The notes under the pieces: generated by a model
Told to the model about the DNA's origin: nothing
Databases searched by the model: none
The model's input: only the letters and a program-made list of their open reading frames with translations
Shown: positions 52,993 through 62,954 of the stretch, piece by piece
How the letters are laid out: each line of letters starts with the position of its first letter
Position numbering within the stretch: the stretch's first letter is position 1
NCBI GenBank assembly: GCA_029202485.1
Contig: CP119313.1
Coordinates: forward strand, 558,001 to 622,000
DNA: 64,000 nt
Source: Candidatus Pedobacter colombiensis
GTDB taxonomy: Bacteria; Bacteroidota; Bacteroidia; Sphingobacteriales; Sphingobacteriaceae
Reading direction: 5' to 3'
Program-made: the position numbers and the translations under genes

Positions 52993-55900
52993 ATGAGAAA
53001 AATTTACATGATTTTTATGTGCCTGTTTTTTGCCATTACAGCATCTGCCCAACAAACAAGAAAGGTAGATGGTAAGGTAACAGAACAAGGAAGCGGGATT
53101 CCCCTGATAGGCGTAAGTGTGCTGGTTAAAGGGAGTAAAGTGGGAGCGTCAACTGCTCAGGATGGAAAGTTCTCGATTATGATTCCTAAGACAGGAAATG
53201 CAACACTCGTTTTTACTTATATTGGTTATTTACAGAAAGAGATTATTGTTGGCGATAGATCAACGGTTAACGTAATTCTGGCCGAAGATAGCAAAACGCT
53301 GAGCGACGTAGTGGTGATTGGATATGGTACATCTAAGAAAGCGGATTTGGTGAGTTCGGTAGGTCAGGTAAACATGAAGGATATGCTAAATGCTCCGGTT
53401 CGTTCATTTGACGAGGCGCTGGCAGGAAGAGTTGCTGGTGTGCAGGTTACTTCCTCAGATGGTCAACCTGGATCGCAAGTAAGCATTGTAATAAGGGGAG
53501 CCAATTCTATTACTCAGGATAATTCACCCTTGTATGTTATAGATGGATTTCCAATAGAAGGGGCTAATAACAATGTGATCAATCCACAAGATATAGAATC
53601 TATGGATGTATTAAAGGATGCTGCAGCAACTGCAATATATGGAGCTCGTGGGGCTAATGGGGTAATTATGATCACCACAAAAAAAGGTAAAACAGGCAAT
53701 CCCGTTATTACGCTTAGTACAACCCAGAGTTTTACAAATAATAATAAAAGAATGGATCTGATGAGTAGCTACGACTTTGTGAAATATCAGTTAGAACGTG
53801 ATCCTGCCATTGGAACTGCGGCAAATCCTACACCAACTTATTATTTCTTAACCAGACCGGGTAAAACACTAGAAGATTACAAAAATGTAGCAGCTACAGA
53901 TTGGCAGTCACCATTCTTTCAAACCGGAAGTTTACAGGATTATAACCTTGCGATAAGGGGTGGTAGTCAACAAACATTGTATTCAATTTCAGGCTCTGCA
54001 AATCAACAGGATGGTACGATTATTAATACCAGTTACAAACGTTACCAGGGAAGGATTACACTTGATCAAACATTAAGTAAATACCTTAAGGTTGGTATTA
54101 ATGCCAACTACTCTTATCTTAAACAATCAGGTAATAGTGTAGGGGCATCTACAAATAGCGGCACAACTAATATCTTATATAGTGTATGGGGTTCTAGTCC
54201 TACTTCGTCGCTTTCGGAAACAGTGCCTATAGATGAAACCACTAACAATACTAATGATTATAAATATAATCCACTGCTCAATCAGAAGAACTTAATCAGG
54301 GATAACATAACGAGAAACATTAGTGCGAACACGTATGCTGAACTGACACTTTCTCCTACTTTGAAATTTCGTGCAACTGGGGTTTTAACAGACAATACGA
54401 TAGTAGCCGAATCATTTAATAACTCTCTGTCTTACTATGGTAATCCCAAAACGAATCCTGGAATGACCAATGGTGTAAACGGTAGTATTCTTACAACTAA
54501 GTCGTTTAATTGGGCTAATGAGAATACATTAACCTGGAATAAAACCTATAATAAGATCCATAATCTGAACGTCTTAGCTGGTTTTACCCAACAGGGGAAT
54601 ACATCCAGTGCTTATGGCTTTGGCTCTAATTTCTTACCGAATGAATCTTTGGGCTTAAGTGGATTGGATGAAGGGATATCAAATCCTGCCTATACCAGGG
54701 CTGTAAGTTCTTTGTGGACGGCAGCGTCATTTTTGGGGCGTATAAAGTATAATTATAAGTCTAAATATTATGCAGAAGTCTCTTATCGTGCAGATGGATC
54801 ATCTAAGTTTAGTGAAGAGCATCACTGGTCTTATTTTCCAGCAACGGCATTTGCATGGAGATTTAAACAGGAGGACTGGGCTAAAAATATTTCTGTCATT
54901 TCTGACGGTAAGTTGAGATTAAGTTATGGTCAGACTGGAAACAATCGGGTAGGGGATTTTTCTTACCTGTCTACCTCAGCATTGCCGGTAACACTATCTT
55001 ATTCATTTAATGATACCTATGTTTCATCTGTGATACCAGGTTACAATATTAATGATACCAGGTATTACTTCATCGGTAATAAGGATCTAAAATGGGAAAC
55101 AACTGACCAGTATAATGCGGGCTTAGATATCTCATTTTTTAAGAACCGGATAAACCTTACGGTTGATGCCTATCGGAAAATTACAAAAGATCTTTTGCTG
55201 GCAGCTGATATTCCCACATCTTCAGGTTACAATAGGGCATTTAAAAATATTGGAAAAGTACAAAATCAAGGACTGGAGTTTGCGTTTAATACGGTTAATA
55301 TTGACCAGAAAAATTTTAAATGGACCAGTAGTTTTAATATCTCATTTAATCGTAATAAAGTCCTGGCTCTTGCAGAAAATCAGGAGGCCATTACTACGGC
55401 TGTAAGATGGGATAATAATTATCAGAATACCCCTGCTTATATAGCAAAAATAGGAAGGCCTTTAGGAGATATGTATGGGTTTGTATGGGATGGTAACTAC
55501 CAGTACAGTGACTTCACTGTTACGAGTGGTGGAGCTTATCTCTTGAAAGATAATGTTCCTACAAACGGAAATGCTCGTGCACTGATACAGCCCGGTGATA
55601 TTAAGTATAAAGATCTGAATAACGATGGTGTTGTAAATGCATCGGACTATACTATAATAGGAAATGGTTTGCCTGTACATATTGGCGGTTTTGGGAATAA
55701 CTTCAGCTATAAAAACTTTGACTTGAATGTGTTCTTACAATGGTCTTATGGTAATGATATACAAAATACGAACAGGATGGTGTTTGAAGGAAATGGCTTA
55801 AACAAAACATACTTGCAACAGTTCGCCAGTTATAATGATAGGTGGTCGCCTGATAATCAAAATGCACCCAATTATAGGGTAAATGGATTTTTTGGTGGAG

Positions 55901-56169
55901 GTTACTCTTCTCGTACCGTAGAAGATGGTTCGTACCTAAGGATAAAAACAGTATCCTTTGGATACAACATACCAGCTAATTTGTTGAAAAAGGTGAAGGT
56001 TCAGTCCTTGAGAGTTTACGTGTCAGGTCAGAACTTATACACTTTCACAAAATATACTGGCCTTGACCCAGAAGTAAATAGTTATGCTTCAGCATTAACC
56101 GCAGGATTTGATTATAGTGCTTATCCCCGCGGCAGGACAATTGCTTTTGGCGCTAATCTGAGTTTTTAA
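52993..56169 (+). CDS. SusC/RagA TonB-dependent receptor (glycosaminoglycan oligosaccharide importer)
   Basis: An outer-membrane importer of 1058 residues. Signal to 'AITASAQ', carboxypeptidase-like regulatory domain (about 23-105, 'VDGKVTEQGSGIPLIGVSVL'), TonB box region 'LSDVVVIGYGTSKKADLVSS', plug to about 235 ('TAIYGARGANGVIMITTKKG'), then the barrel ending 'GRTIAFGANLSF'. Unlike the other two SusC proteins here, it has no STN domain, which agrees with control by the HTCS rather than an ECF sigma factor. The SusD gene starts 18 bases after its stop. Its cargo should be oligosaccharides produced by the PL8 lyases. Confidence 0.94.
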   Translation: MRKIYMIFMCLFFAITASAQQTRKVDGKVTEQGSGIPLIGVSVLVKGSKVGASTAQDGKFSIMIPKTGNATLVFTYIGYLQKEIIVGDRSTVNVILAEDSKTLSDVVVIGYGTSKKADLVSSVGQVNMKDMLNAPVRSFDEALAGRVAGVQVTSSDGQPGSQVSIVIRGANSITQDNSPLYVIDGFPIEGANNNVINPQDIESMDVLKDAAATAIYGARGANGVIMITTKKGKTGNPVITLSTTQSFTNNNKRMDLMSSYDFVKYQLERDPAIGTAANPTPTYYFLTRPGKTLEDYKNVAATDWQSPFFQTGSLQDYNLAIRGGSQQTLYSISGSANQQDGTIINTSYKRYQGRITLDQTLSKYLKVGINANYSYLKQSGNSVGASTNSGTTNILYSVWGSSPTSSLSETVPIDETTNNTNDYKYNPLLNQKNLIRDNITRNISANTYAELTLSPTLKFRATGVLTDNTIVAESFNNSLSYYGNPKTNPGMTNGVNGSILTTKSFNWANENTLTWNKTYNKIHNLNVLAGFTQQGNTSSAYGFGSNFLPNESLGLSGLDEGISNPAYTRAVSSLWTAASFLGRIKYNYKSKYYAEVSYRADGSSKFSEEHHWSYFPATAFAWRFKQEDWAKNISVISDGKLRLSYGQTGNNRVGDFSYLSTSALPVTLSYSFNDTYVSSVIPGYNINDTRYYFIGNKDLKWETTDQYNAGLDISFFKNRINLTVDAYRKITKDLLLAADIPTSSGYNRAFKNIGKVQNQGLEFAFNTVNIDQKNFKWTSSFNISFNRNKVLALAENQEAITTAVRWDNNYQNTPAYIAKIGRPLGDMYGFVWDGNYQYSDFTVTSGGAYLLKDNVPTNGNARALIQPGDIKYKDLNNDGVVNASDYTIIGNGLPVHIGGFGNNFSYKNFDLNVFLQWSYGNDIQNTNRMVFEGNGLNKTYLQQFASYNDRWSPDNQNAPNYRVNGFFGGGYSSRTVEDGSYLRIKTVSFGYNIPANLLKKVKVQSLRVYVSGQNLYTFTKYTGLDPEVNSYASALTAGFDYSAYPRGRTIAFGANLSF

Positions 56170-56187
56170 TTTTAAAAAAAGTAGTTT

Positions 56188-58191
56188 ATGAAAAACATAT
56201 TCATAATAGCAATATTGATCGGTCTTGGACTTAGCTCGTGTAAGAAGTTTTTAAATACAGTACCAACTGATTCATTAACAGAGAAGGAATATTACAATAC
56301 GGAATCTAAATTGATAAGTGCACTTGCTGGTGTGTATCAACCTTTAGGGACCGCCGGAATATATGGTGACAATATGTTCGACCAATTGGGTGCGGCAACA
56401 GATGAAGGCTTTTATGCCAGGAGCGGACAGACGACCGGTGTTATGGTTTATAACTTTGATTACACAAATGCGGAGTTGAATAGTTTCTGGACTCAGCTAT
56501 ATCAAGGTATTGAAAGAGCAAATATTCTCATCAAAAACATCAATGTAGCTTCACTAGATGAAACAAAACGTGATGCAATATTAGGTGAAGCTTATTTTAT
56601 GCGTGCATATTACCACTTCTTGTTGGTAAGTAACTTTGGAGACGTGCCATTAAAAACAGAACCTACGCCATCAGTTACTGATGTATTTGTAACCAGGACA
56701 CCTGCAAAACAAGTGTATGCGCAAATACTTGCAGATATGGAGTTGGCTGAAGGTAAGGTGTATACATCTGATCAGCTTGGGTTTAGTGGAAGAGTTTCAA
56801 AAACAGTCGTTGAAGGTATTTTAGCCAGAGTTTGCTTAACAATGGCTGGTTTTCCTTTAAAAGATCAAAGTAAATATGCTGAAGCACTGAAATGGGCTAC
56901 AAAGGTAAAAGATTCAGGATTGCATAGTTTGAACTCAAGTTATAGCCAGGTATTTATCAATGCACATCAGGATCGTTATGATGTGAAGGAGAGTATGTGG
57001 GAAGTTGAAAATAAGGGGAATGGATCTGATGGCTATGGTAATGCAAATCGTTTGGGAAATACAAATGGTATTGTCGCTACAGCTGACAATATAGTAGCCA
57101 CAATAGGCTACAGCTATGGATTTATTAATACTACAGCTAAGCTATACAATTCTTATTCTGCTGGTGATTTAAGAAGGGATTGGGCCATTGGTCCTTATAC
57201 CTATGGATTCAATACGGTCACAAATACAGTTTATAAGAACTATTTCACAGCATCCAATCTATATGGTCGTAATGCAGGCAAATGGAGAAGAGAATATGAA
57301 ATTTCTGCGGTTAAAGGAAAAAATATTACACCTATAAATTTCCCTGTTTTAAGGTATTCTGATGTGTTACTCATGTTAGCGGAAGCAGAATTCCATGTTA
57401 ATGGTGCAACTCCACTTGCTTATGAGGCGTTAAACCAGGTTAGAAGACGCGGTTTTGGTTTGAATCCTCAAACGCCCGTTACCTCGATATCTGTAGTAAG
57501 TGGTTTAACTTTAGCCACCGCTGGTAACACTGGTTATCTAACAGCAGGTGTAAATAACATTCCAGTGACCATTACTGGTGGCGGAGGTGCGGATGCGGCA
57601 GGAGAGGCATTAGTTGTTTATTCAGCTACGGCTTCGACAGCGAAGGTGACCGCATTAGCTTTAACAAAACCGGGAAAAGGTTATACAAGTGCACCAACGG
57701 TTACTATTGGTTCGGCCTGGACGGCCAGCACTATCTACGTAGTAGGAACACAAGTCTTTAATGGCAGTAATTTGTATACTGTTACAACAGCAGGGACCTC
57801 AACAGCTACCGCTCCTACACAAGCAAGTGGAGCTTCATCTGCTGCGGTAACAGGGGCGGTCTTTACTTATGCAGGAGCAAGAGCAACCGCTACCGCTACA
57901 ATTGCAACCTCTGTGGTAGATTTTGCAGCATTGGATGACTTTCAGCAGGCAATAGAAGATGAGCGCGCAAGAGAACTTTGTTACGAGACTTTGAGAAGGC
58001 CGGATTTGATTCGTTGGGGGAAATGGGTGAAAACGATGAATGATTTAGGTTTAGATATGAAAGCCAATGCTGGTGCAACTTCTTATGGTGGATTAGCAGG
58101 ATCAAGTATCACTGAGCGAAATTTGCTATACCCAATTCCTTCATCAGAAATATCTGTAAATAAAAACATGACACAAAATTCGGGCTGGTAA
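56188..58191 (+). CDS. SusD/RagB surface lipoprotein with a nested domain insertion
   Basis: A SusD partner of the receptor just upstream, with lipobox 'GLGLSSCKKFLN' (Cys18). The SusD frame is normal up to 'ALNQVRRRGFGLNPQTP' (about residue 426) and resumes at 'DDFQQAIEDERARELCYETL' (about 580), ending 'PIPSSEISVNKNMTQNSGW'. Between these lie about 150 extra residues rich in Thr, Ala, Gly and Ser. The insert has an outer beta motif 'PGKGYTSAPTVTIG' (495-508) that resumes at 'ARATATATI' (about 565). Inside it is a second motif 'WTASTIYVVGTQVFNGSNLY' like a CBM5/12-type fold. Total length is 667, well above the usual 450-600. Confidence 0.92.
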   Translation: MKNIFIIAILIGLGLSSCKKFLNTVPTDSLTEKEYYNTESKLISALAGVYQPLGTAGIYGDNMFDQLGAATDEGFYARSGQTTGVMVYNFDYTNAELNSFWTQLYQGIERANILIKNINVASLDETKRDAILGEAYFMRAYYHFLLVSNFGDVPLKTEPTPSVTDVFVTRTPAKQVYAQILADMELAEGKVYTSDQLGFSGRVSKTVVEGILARVCLTMAGFPLKDQSKYAEALKWATKVKDSGLHSLNSSYSQVFINAHQDRYDVKESMWEVENKGNGSDGYGNANRLGNTNGIVATADNIVATIGYSYGFINTTAKLYNSYSAGDLRRDWAIGPYTYGFNTVTNTVYKNYFTASNLYGRNAGKWRREYEISAVKGKNITPINFPVLRYSDVLLMLAEAEFHVNGATPLAYEALNQVRRRGFGLNPQTPVTSISVVSGLTLATAGNTGYLTAGVNNIPVTITGGGGADAAGEALVVYSATASTAKVTALALTKPGKGYTSAPTVTIGSAWTASTIYVVGTQVFNGSNLYTVTTAGTSTATAPTQASGASSAAVTGAVFTYAGARATATATIATSVVDFAALDDFQQAIEDERARELCYETLRRPDLIRWGKWVKTMNDLGLDMKANAGATSYGGLAGSSITERNLLYPIPSSEISVNKNMTQNSGW

Positions 58192-58228
58192 TTGTATAAG
58201 AGCCATTAACCAATAAAAGAACTTATTT

Positions 58229-59230
58229 ATGATCAATAGATATATAATAGTTACAGCAATTGCATTCACTTTTGCAAGCTGTAGTAAAGAAATAGAAGTA
58301 AAATCGCTTAATTTTGATGTTACCGCATCCAAAACCAACGGTGTGATTAGCAATACTTACACTACTTCAGATTCTTTGAATTTTGTTTTCAAGGGCAACC
58401 CTGACGTGATTACATTTTATTCCGGGGAAATTAGTCGACAGTATATTAATAAAGATAGAACATCTGCGGATGGAACGCCTGTTTTGCAGTTTACTTCGTT
58501 AAGGGCTAATGGAATGCAGCCAAATTCTCTGTCATTAATGGTGTCTTCTGATTTTAAGGGGATTGCATTAAAACCTGGTACAACAATTAGAGATACGGTT
58601 ATTACGAATGCTAACATTGCAAATGCACAATGGTCAGATATTACTGATCAGGCAACTTTGTCGACCGGAGCAGCAACCACCTCAGGAGATATCAATCTAT
58701 CTTCCTTTGCAAACTTAGGTAAGCCAGTATACATCGCGTTTAAATATGTAGCTACTGCAGGAACGATTCAAAATAAATGGACCATTACATTATTAACACT
58801 TACAAATAAGCTAGCAGATGAGTCAATTTATACGATAGGGAATCTGGGCGCGCCAAATACAGAAATTAAAAATTACAGTGCGATTACTTATAGTCCAGGT
58901 TGGTGGGTTTCTTATGATGAAACGAAAAACATGAATAAATATCCTTGGGTATTTACTGCAGGTACCAGCTTAGTCATTACTGGTGCCGCAACTGTAGGAG
59001 CGGCAACAGCTCCAACAGAAGCATGGGCAATCATGGGACCAATTAACTTAAAGAAAGTTAGTCCGGATGTTGGAGTAGGCCTTAAATCTATCTCCGCTAA
59101 ATTGGAAAAATATCTATATAAATACCCATCAGTAACTCAGTCCGAACCAACTTTTGTAGCCTCAAATAATGTCGTTAATGGTTCTGCTACTGTAGTGAAA
59201 GCACTGTCAATAAAGGTAACTAAACCTTAA
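58229..59230 (+). CDS. DUF5017-type surface glycan-binding lipoprotein
   Basis: A 333-residue lipoprotein (signal to 'FTFASCSKE', Cys about 17). The N-terminal domain ('FDVTASKTNGVISNTYTTSD', 'GNPDVITFYSGEI') fits the DUF5017 family, which occurs beside SusD in Bacteroidota PULs. A second beta-sandwich runs to 'VVKALSIKVTKP'. By analogy with SusE/SusF-type proteins it would bind the polysaccharide at the surface and hand it to the SusCD complex. It follows SusD by 37 bases and precedes the fucosidase by 13. Binding is inferred from position and family. Confidence 0.8.
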   Translation: MINRYIIVTAIAFTFASCSKEIEVKSLNFDVTASKTNGVISNTYTTSDSLNFVFKGNPDVITFYSGEISRQYINKDRTSADGTPVLQFTSLRANGMQPNSLSLMVSSDFKGIALKPGTTIRDTVITNANIANAQWSDITDQATLSTGAATTSGDINLSSFANLGKPVYIAFKYVATAGTIQNKWTITLLTLTNKLADESIYTIGNLGAPNTEIKNYSAITYSPGWWVSYDETKNMNKYPWVFTAGTSLVITGAATVGAATAPTEAWAIMGPINLKKVSPDVGVGLKSISAKLEKYLYKYPSVTQSEPTFVASNNVVNGSATVVKALSIKVTKP

Positions 59231-59243
59231 TTTAAAAAGATAA

Positions 59244-60638
59244 ATGCAGAAGGTACTAAAAGGTATTTTAATACTGATTTTCTTAGGTGGTTCCTTAGCT
59301 GCTCAAGAGGTTCGCGGACCAGGGGCGGATATGAAATGGTGGAAGGATGCTAAATTTGGCATGTTCGTGCATTGGGGACTTTATTCTGTCACTGCTGGGG
59401 AATGGAAAGGAAAACCATCAAAGGGGAATGAACATTTTATGTTATACGAGCGTATTCCTGTTAAGGAATACGCTAAAATAGCGGACGATTTTAATCCTGT
59501 TAAGTTTAATGCCGATGCCTGGGTTAAGCGTGCTAAAGATGCTGGGATGAAATACGTGGTGTTTACAAGTAAACATCATGACGGGTATGCCATGTACGAC
59601 TCTAAGGCCAGTGACTATAACATTGGAAAGACTACAAAGTGGCATAGAGATCCAATAAAGGAACTTGCTGCTGCATGTAAAAAATATGGATTAAGACTAG
59701 GTCTATATTATTCGCTGGGCCGCGATTGGGAAGATCCTGATGTTCCAACAAACTGGCCCGAAAAAGCTGGGAGAAGTAATACCTGGGATTTTCCAAATGA
59801 AGATGGAAAGGTATTTGCCAGGTATTTTGAACGAAAAGTAAAACCACAGATTAAAGAGCTTTTAAGTAACTATGGTCCGATCGGTATCATTTGGTTTGAT
59901 ACCCCTGAGCTGATCAGTAAATCTGAAAGTCTGGAACTGGAACAGTTTATTCGGGGGCTTCAACCAAACTGCATTATTAACAGCCGCATAGGTAATGGAC
60001 TGGGTGATTATCTAGTCTCGGAGCAGCAAATTTCAGCTACAAAGCTGTCGAAACCTTGGGAAGCTTGTATTACCATGAGTGGTAAGTGGAGTTATAACCG
60101 TTATGATAAAGCCTGGAAATCTCCGGAATTATTGATCAGGCAACTTGTTGAGATTGTGGGTAAGGGCGGGAACTTCTTGTTAAATGTAAATCCTGATGGG
60201 GCCGGTGAGTTTCCTGAACAGAGTATTCAAAATCTGCAAAGCATAGGGCAATGGATGAAGGTAAATCAGGAAGCAATTTATGGTACACAACCCTGGACGG
60301 TTACTAATGAGGTAGTTTCTGCAGCAACAGATGAAAAGCAAAAAAACGCCTCCGGATTGGTGGATACAGATAATGACAATACGGCTAAAACCACTAGTCC
60401 GGATATATACTTTACAAAAAAAGATCGGAGCATTTACGTTTATGCGCGCAGTTGGACTGCTCCCAATTTAATGGTTAAAAGCTTGAAAGCAGGAGCGGAG
60501 TCCATTAAGTCTATACAGCTTTTGGGTGCTAAAGACCGTATTGCATGGAAACAGGAAAGCAATCATTTATACATTGAAATGCCTAAAAAATTGCCTGCAG
60601 GAATACCTGTATACGTTTTTAAAGTAGATGTTATTTAA
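59244..60638 (+). CDS. alpha-L-fucosidase (GH29), exported
   Basis: A 464-residue GH29 enzyme with signal peptide ending near 'GGSLAAQ'. The catalytic barrel shows 'WWKDAKFGMFVHWGLYSV', 'FTSKHHDGYAMYDSK', 'GLRLGLYYSLGRDW' and the nucleophile region 'IGIIWFDTPEL' (Asp219). A small beta domain follows from about residue 350. It would remove terminal alpha-linked fucose by a retaining mechanism. Its place between a glycan-binding lipoprotein and the glucuronyl hydrolase is notable: plain chondroitin or hyaluronan has no fucose. Either the target is a fucosylated chondroitin sulfate, or the enzyme acts on attached host-type glycans. Confidence 0.93.
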   Translation: MQKVLKGILILIFLGGSLAAQEVRGPGADMKWWKDAKFGMFVHWGLYSVTAGEWKGKPSKGNEHFMLYERIPVKEYAKIADDFNPVKFNADAWVKRAKDAGMKYVVFTSKHHDGYAMYDSKASDYNIGKTTKWHRDPIKELAAACKKYGLRLGLYYSLGRDWEDPDVPTNWPEKAGRSNTWDFPNEDGKVFARYFERKVKPQIKELLSNYGPIGIIWFDTPELISKSESLELEQFIRGLQPNCIINSRIGNGLGDYLVSEQQISATKLSKPWEACITMSGKWSYNRYDKAWKSPELLIRQLVEIVGKGGNFLLNVNPDGAGEFPEQSIQNLQSIGQWMKVNQEAIYGTQPWTVTNEVVSAATDEKQKNASGLVDTDNDNTAKTTSPDIYFTKKDRSIYVYARSWTAPNLMVKSLKAGAESIKSIQLLGAKDRIAWKQESNHLYIEMPKKLPAGIPVYVFKVDVI

Positions 60639-60674
60639 CCTTTTTAGAAATCTTTTATATTCAAAAACACACAA

Positions 60675-61946
60675 ATGAAATTAACCAATCTTAAAATGAA
60701 AAGACGCAACCTGTTGCTGGCATCAGCATTAGCAGTTTCTGTGACTGCATCATCATTCTTATTGCTCTCGCCAAAAACAGAATTGATTAAAAAAGATTTT
60801 ACTGTTGCCGAAAAACAATATAGCCAAATGCTTAAAACGTCTAAGGATTTGACCCAATTCCCACGTACGACCAACACAGATGGGTCGGTAAAAACAACAG
60901 ATATTTGGGACTGGACACAAGGCTTTTTTCCGGGAGGCTTATGGTATATCTATGAATATACGAAGAAGCCAGAGTGGAAAGCTGCGGCTACGAAGTGGAC
61001 TGAGGCCCTTGAACAAGCACAATTTTTAACACAGCACCATGATGTAGGCTTTGTGATGTACTGTTCTTATGGTAATGCTTTAAGGTTTGAAAAAGACCCC
61101 AAAAAAATAGAACTATATCATAAGATCTTGATCCAATCGGCAGAGTCTGCATTGACCAGATTTGACCCTAAAGTGGGCTTGATAAAATCATGGAACCCTA
61201 AAATGTCATGGGATAAAAAGACCATGTGGCAATATCCGGTAATCATCGACAACATGATGAATCTGGAAATGCTTTGCTATGTTTCTAAATTAACCGGTAA
61301 TCCTAAGTATAAGGATGTGGCAATAAGTCACGCTTTAAACACAATGAAGAATCATTTTAGACCTGATTTTAGTACTTATCACGTGGTAGACTACGCTCCA
61401 GATGGTACAGTGTTACACCAGCAAACCAATCAAGGTTATGCAGATAATTCAACATGGGCTAGAGGACAGGGATGGGCCATCTATGGTTTCACCATGATGT
61501 ACAGAGAGACAAAAGACAAACGCTTTTTAGAAGCAGCAGAAAAAGCTGCAGATTTTTACATCAACCATCCTAATTTGCCAAAGGATAAAATTCCTTACTG
61601 GGATTTTAACGCCGAGCAAAAAGGTTATAACCCTGACTTTGACTATAATGCCAATAAATTATCCTACATCCCTCGCGATGCTTCGGCGGGATCGCTTGTT
61701 GCATCAGGGTTATTGGAGTTGAGTACTTTCGCTAAGGATGGTAAAAAATACTTTACTCAGGCTGAGCTGATGTTGAAATCATTGTCGGGTGATCAGTATC
61801 TAGCTAAACCTGGGACAAACTCTGGGTTTATCTTAAAGCATTCTGTAGGTAGTCTTCCTCATAAATCTGAAATTGACGTGCCTTTAATTTATGCAGATTA
61901 TTATTTCTTAGAGGCGTTGTTGAGATACAACAAATTAAAGGGTTAA
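60675..61946 (+). CDS. unsaturated glucuronyl hydrolase (GH88), exported
   Basis: A 423-residue GH88 enzyme that hydrates and splits the unsaturated uronic acid from lyase products, the step directly after PL8 cleavage. Residues 1-30 carry a signal peptide (KRRNLLLASALAVSVTASSF). The (alpha/alpha)6 barrel shows 'DIWDWTQGFFPGGLWYIYEY' with Asp79, 'VIIDNMMNLEMLCY' with Asp192 (the two likely catalytic acids), and 'STWARGQGWAIYGFTMMYRE'. All key residues look intact. It is the last gene before a strong terminator and completes the chain from polymer to monosaccharide. GH105 is an alternative family, but the motifs fit GH88. Confidence 0.93.
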   Translation: MKLTNLKMKRRNLLLASALAVSVTASSFLLLSPKTELIKKDFTVAEKQYSQMLKTSKDLTQFPRTTNTDGSVKTTDIWDWTQGFFPGGLWYIYEYTKKPEWKAAATKWTEALEQAQFLTQHHDVGFVMYCSYGNALRFEKDPKKIELYHKILIQSAESALTRFDPKVGLIKSWNPKMSWDKKTMWQYPVIIDNMMNLEMLCYVSKLTGNPKYKDVAISHALNTMKNHFRPDFSTYHVVDYAPDGTVLHQQTNQGYADNSTWARGQGWAIYGFTMMYRETKDKRFLEAAEKAADFYINHPNLPKDKIPYWDFNAEQKGYNPDFDYNANKLSYIPRDASAGSLVASGLLELSTFAKDGKKYFTQAELMLKSLSGDQYLAKPGTNSGFILKHSVGSLPHKSEIDVPLIYADYYFLEALLRYNKLKG

Positions 61947-62040
61947 AATAACCATTCTCCTCAATCGCTGGATCTTTTGCCCTGAAAAAGGACAAAATTT
62001 CCTAGGCGCTTTCGGAGAAGGTAATTTTAATCTAAAGCAA

Positions 62041-62079
62041 GGTGGCCAGACATGTCTAAATGTTTGGCCACCTTTTTTT
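62041..62079 (+). terminator. terminator after the GH88 gene
   Basis: GGTGGCCA (62041-62048) pairs with TGGCCACC (62065-62072), followed by seven T. It ends the SusCD-DUF5017-GH29-GH88 operon. Confidence 0.88.
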
Positions 62080-62136
62080 ATGGGTATTTTTAGGGCTAAT
62101 GTTATCTTAGCAAGGTATTAGGTGTTAATTAAAGCA

Positions 62137-62835
62137 ATGAATAAACAAATTAGTGTATTTAATTGGAGTGGTGGCAAGGATAGTACCCTGGCCTTGCATC
62201 ATATTCTACAAGATAAAAGTTTCGATGTTCGTTATTTATTGACTACAGTTAATGAAGCCTATAACCGGGTAAGTATGCACGGTGTAAGGGAAAGCTTGTT
62301 AATCGCTCAGGCCAAAAGTATAGGCATTCCATTGTATCAAATTCGTTTGCCCGAATCACCAGAGATGAAGGTTTATGAGGAATATATGCACAGACATTTG
62401 ATGCAGCTTAAATCGGAGGGCATTACACATTCTATATTTGGGGATATATTTCTGGAAGATTTAAAAGCTTACAGGGAGGCTAAGTTGGCGGAAATTGGCA
62501 TGAAAGCTGTTTTTCCACTTTGGCAAAGAGAAACTACAGAAATTTTAAAGGAATTTATTGGCCTCGGATATAAAACAATTGTTGTGTGTGCTAAAGAAGG
62601 TCTCGAGGATTTTTGTGGAAGAGTAATTGATGATAGTTTCATTGCAGATCTGCCGCCAGGTATAGATCCATGTGGGGAGAATGGGGAGTTCCATACTTTT
62701 GTCTTTGATGGGCCTATATTTAAAAAGCCTATAAACTTTACCATTGGAGAAAAGGTATTTAGAACTTATCCGTCTCCTGTAGGTGATGTGCTTGCCGGGT
62801 ATTGGTACATTGACCTGATTTTAATAGGTAAATAA
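62137..62835 (+). CDS. PP-loop ATP pyrophosphatase, Dph6/DUF71-like
   Basis: A 232-residue cytoplasmic protein with the PP-loop motif 'FNWSGGKDSTLALHHIL' (residues about 8-24), which binds ATP and activates a substrate by adenylation. 'HSIFGDIFLEDLKAYRE', 'CGENGEFHTFVFDGPIF' and 'AGYWYIDLILIG' match the DUF71 family, related to the eukaryotic diphthine-ammonia ligase Dph6. Bacteria have no diphthamide, so the real substrate is unknown. I start at the ATG at 62137; a GTG at 62122 is in frame. It sits behind a terminator and is probably not part of the glycosaminoglycan operon. Confidence 0.88.
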   Translation: MNKQISVFNWSGGKDSTLALHHILQDKSFDVRYLLTTVNEAYNRVSMHGVRESLLIAQAKSIGIPLYQIRLPESPEMKVYEEYMHRHLMQLKSEGITHSIFGDIFLEDLKAYREAKLAEIGMKAVFPLWQRETTEILKEFIGLGYKTIVVCAKEGLEDFCGRVIDDSFIADLPPGIDPCGENGEFHTFVFDGPIFKKPINFTIGEKVFRTYPSPVGDVLAGYWYIDLILIGK

Positions 62836-62954
62836 ATCTACGAACCATCTGTTCAACTTAGTATAATGTAAAAATACCTGAGTATTTAGCCAATTTATGA
62901 TTGGCTTAAAAAAGTAATTTAGGACCGCTAATACTTGCCATAATTTTTTAATAC

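Noticed and set aside
62888..62907. Terminator after the PP-loop gene (AGCCAAT/ATTGGCT stem)
   Set aside because: The stem is followed by an A-run rather than a T-run on the coding strand, so termination is not supported.
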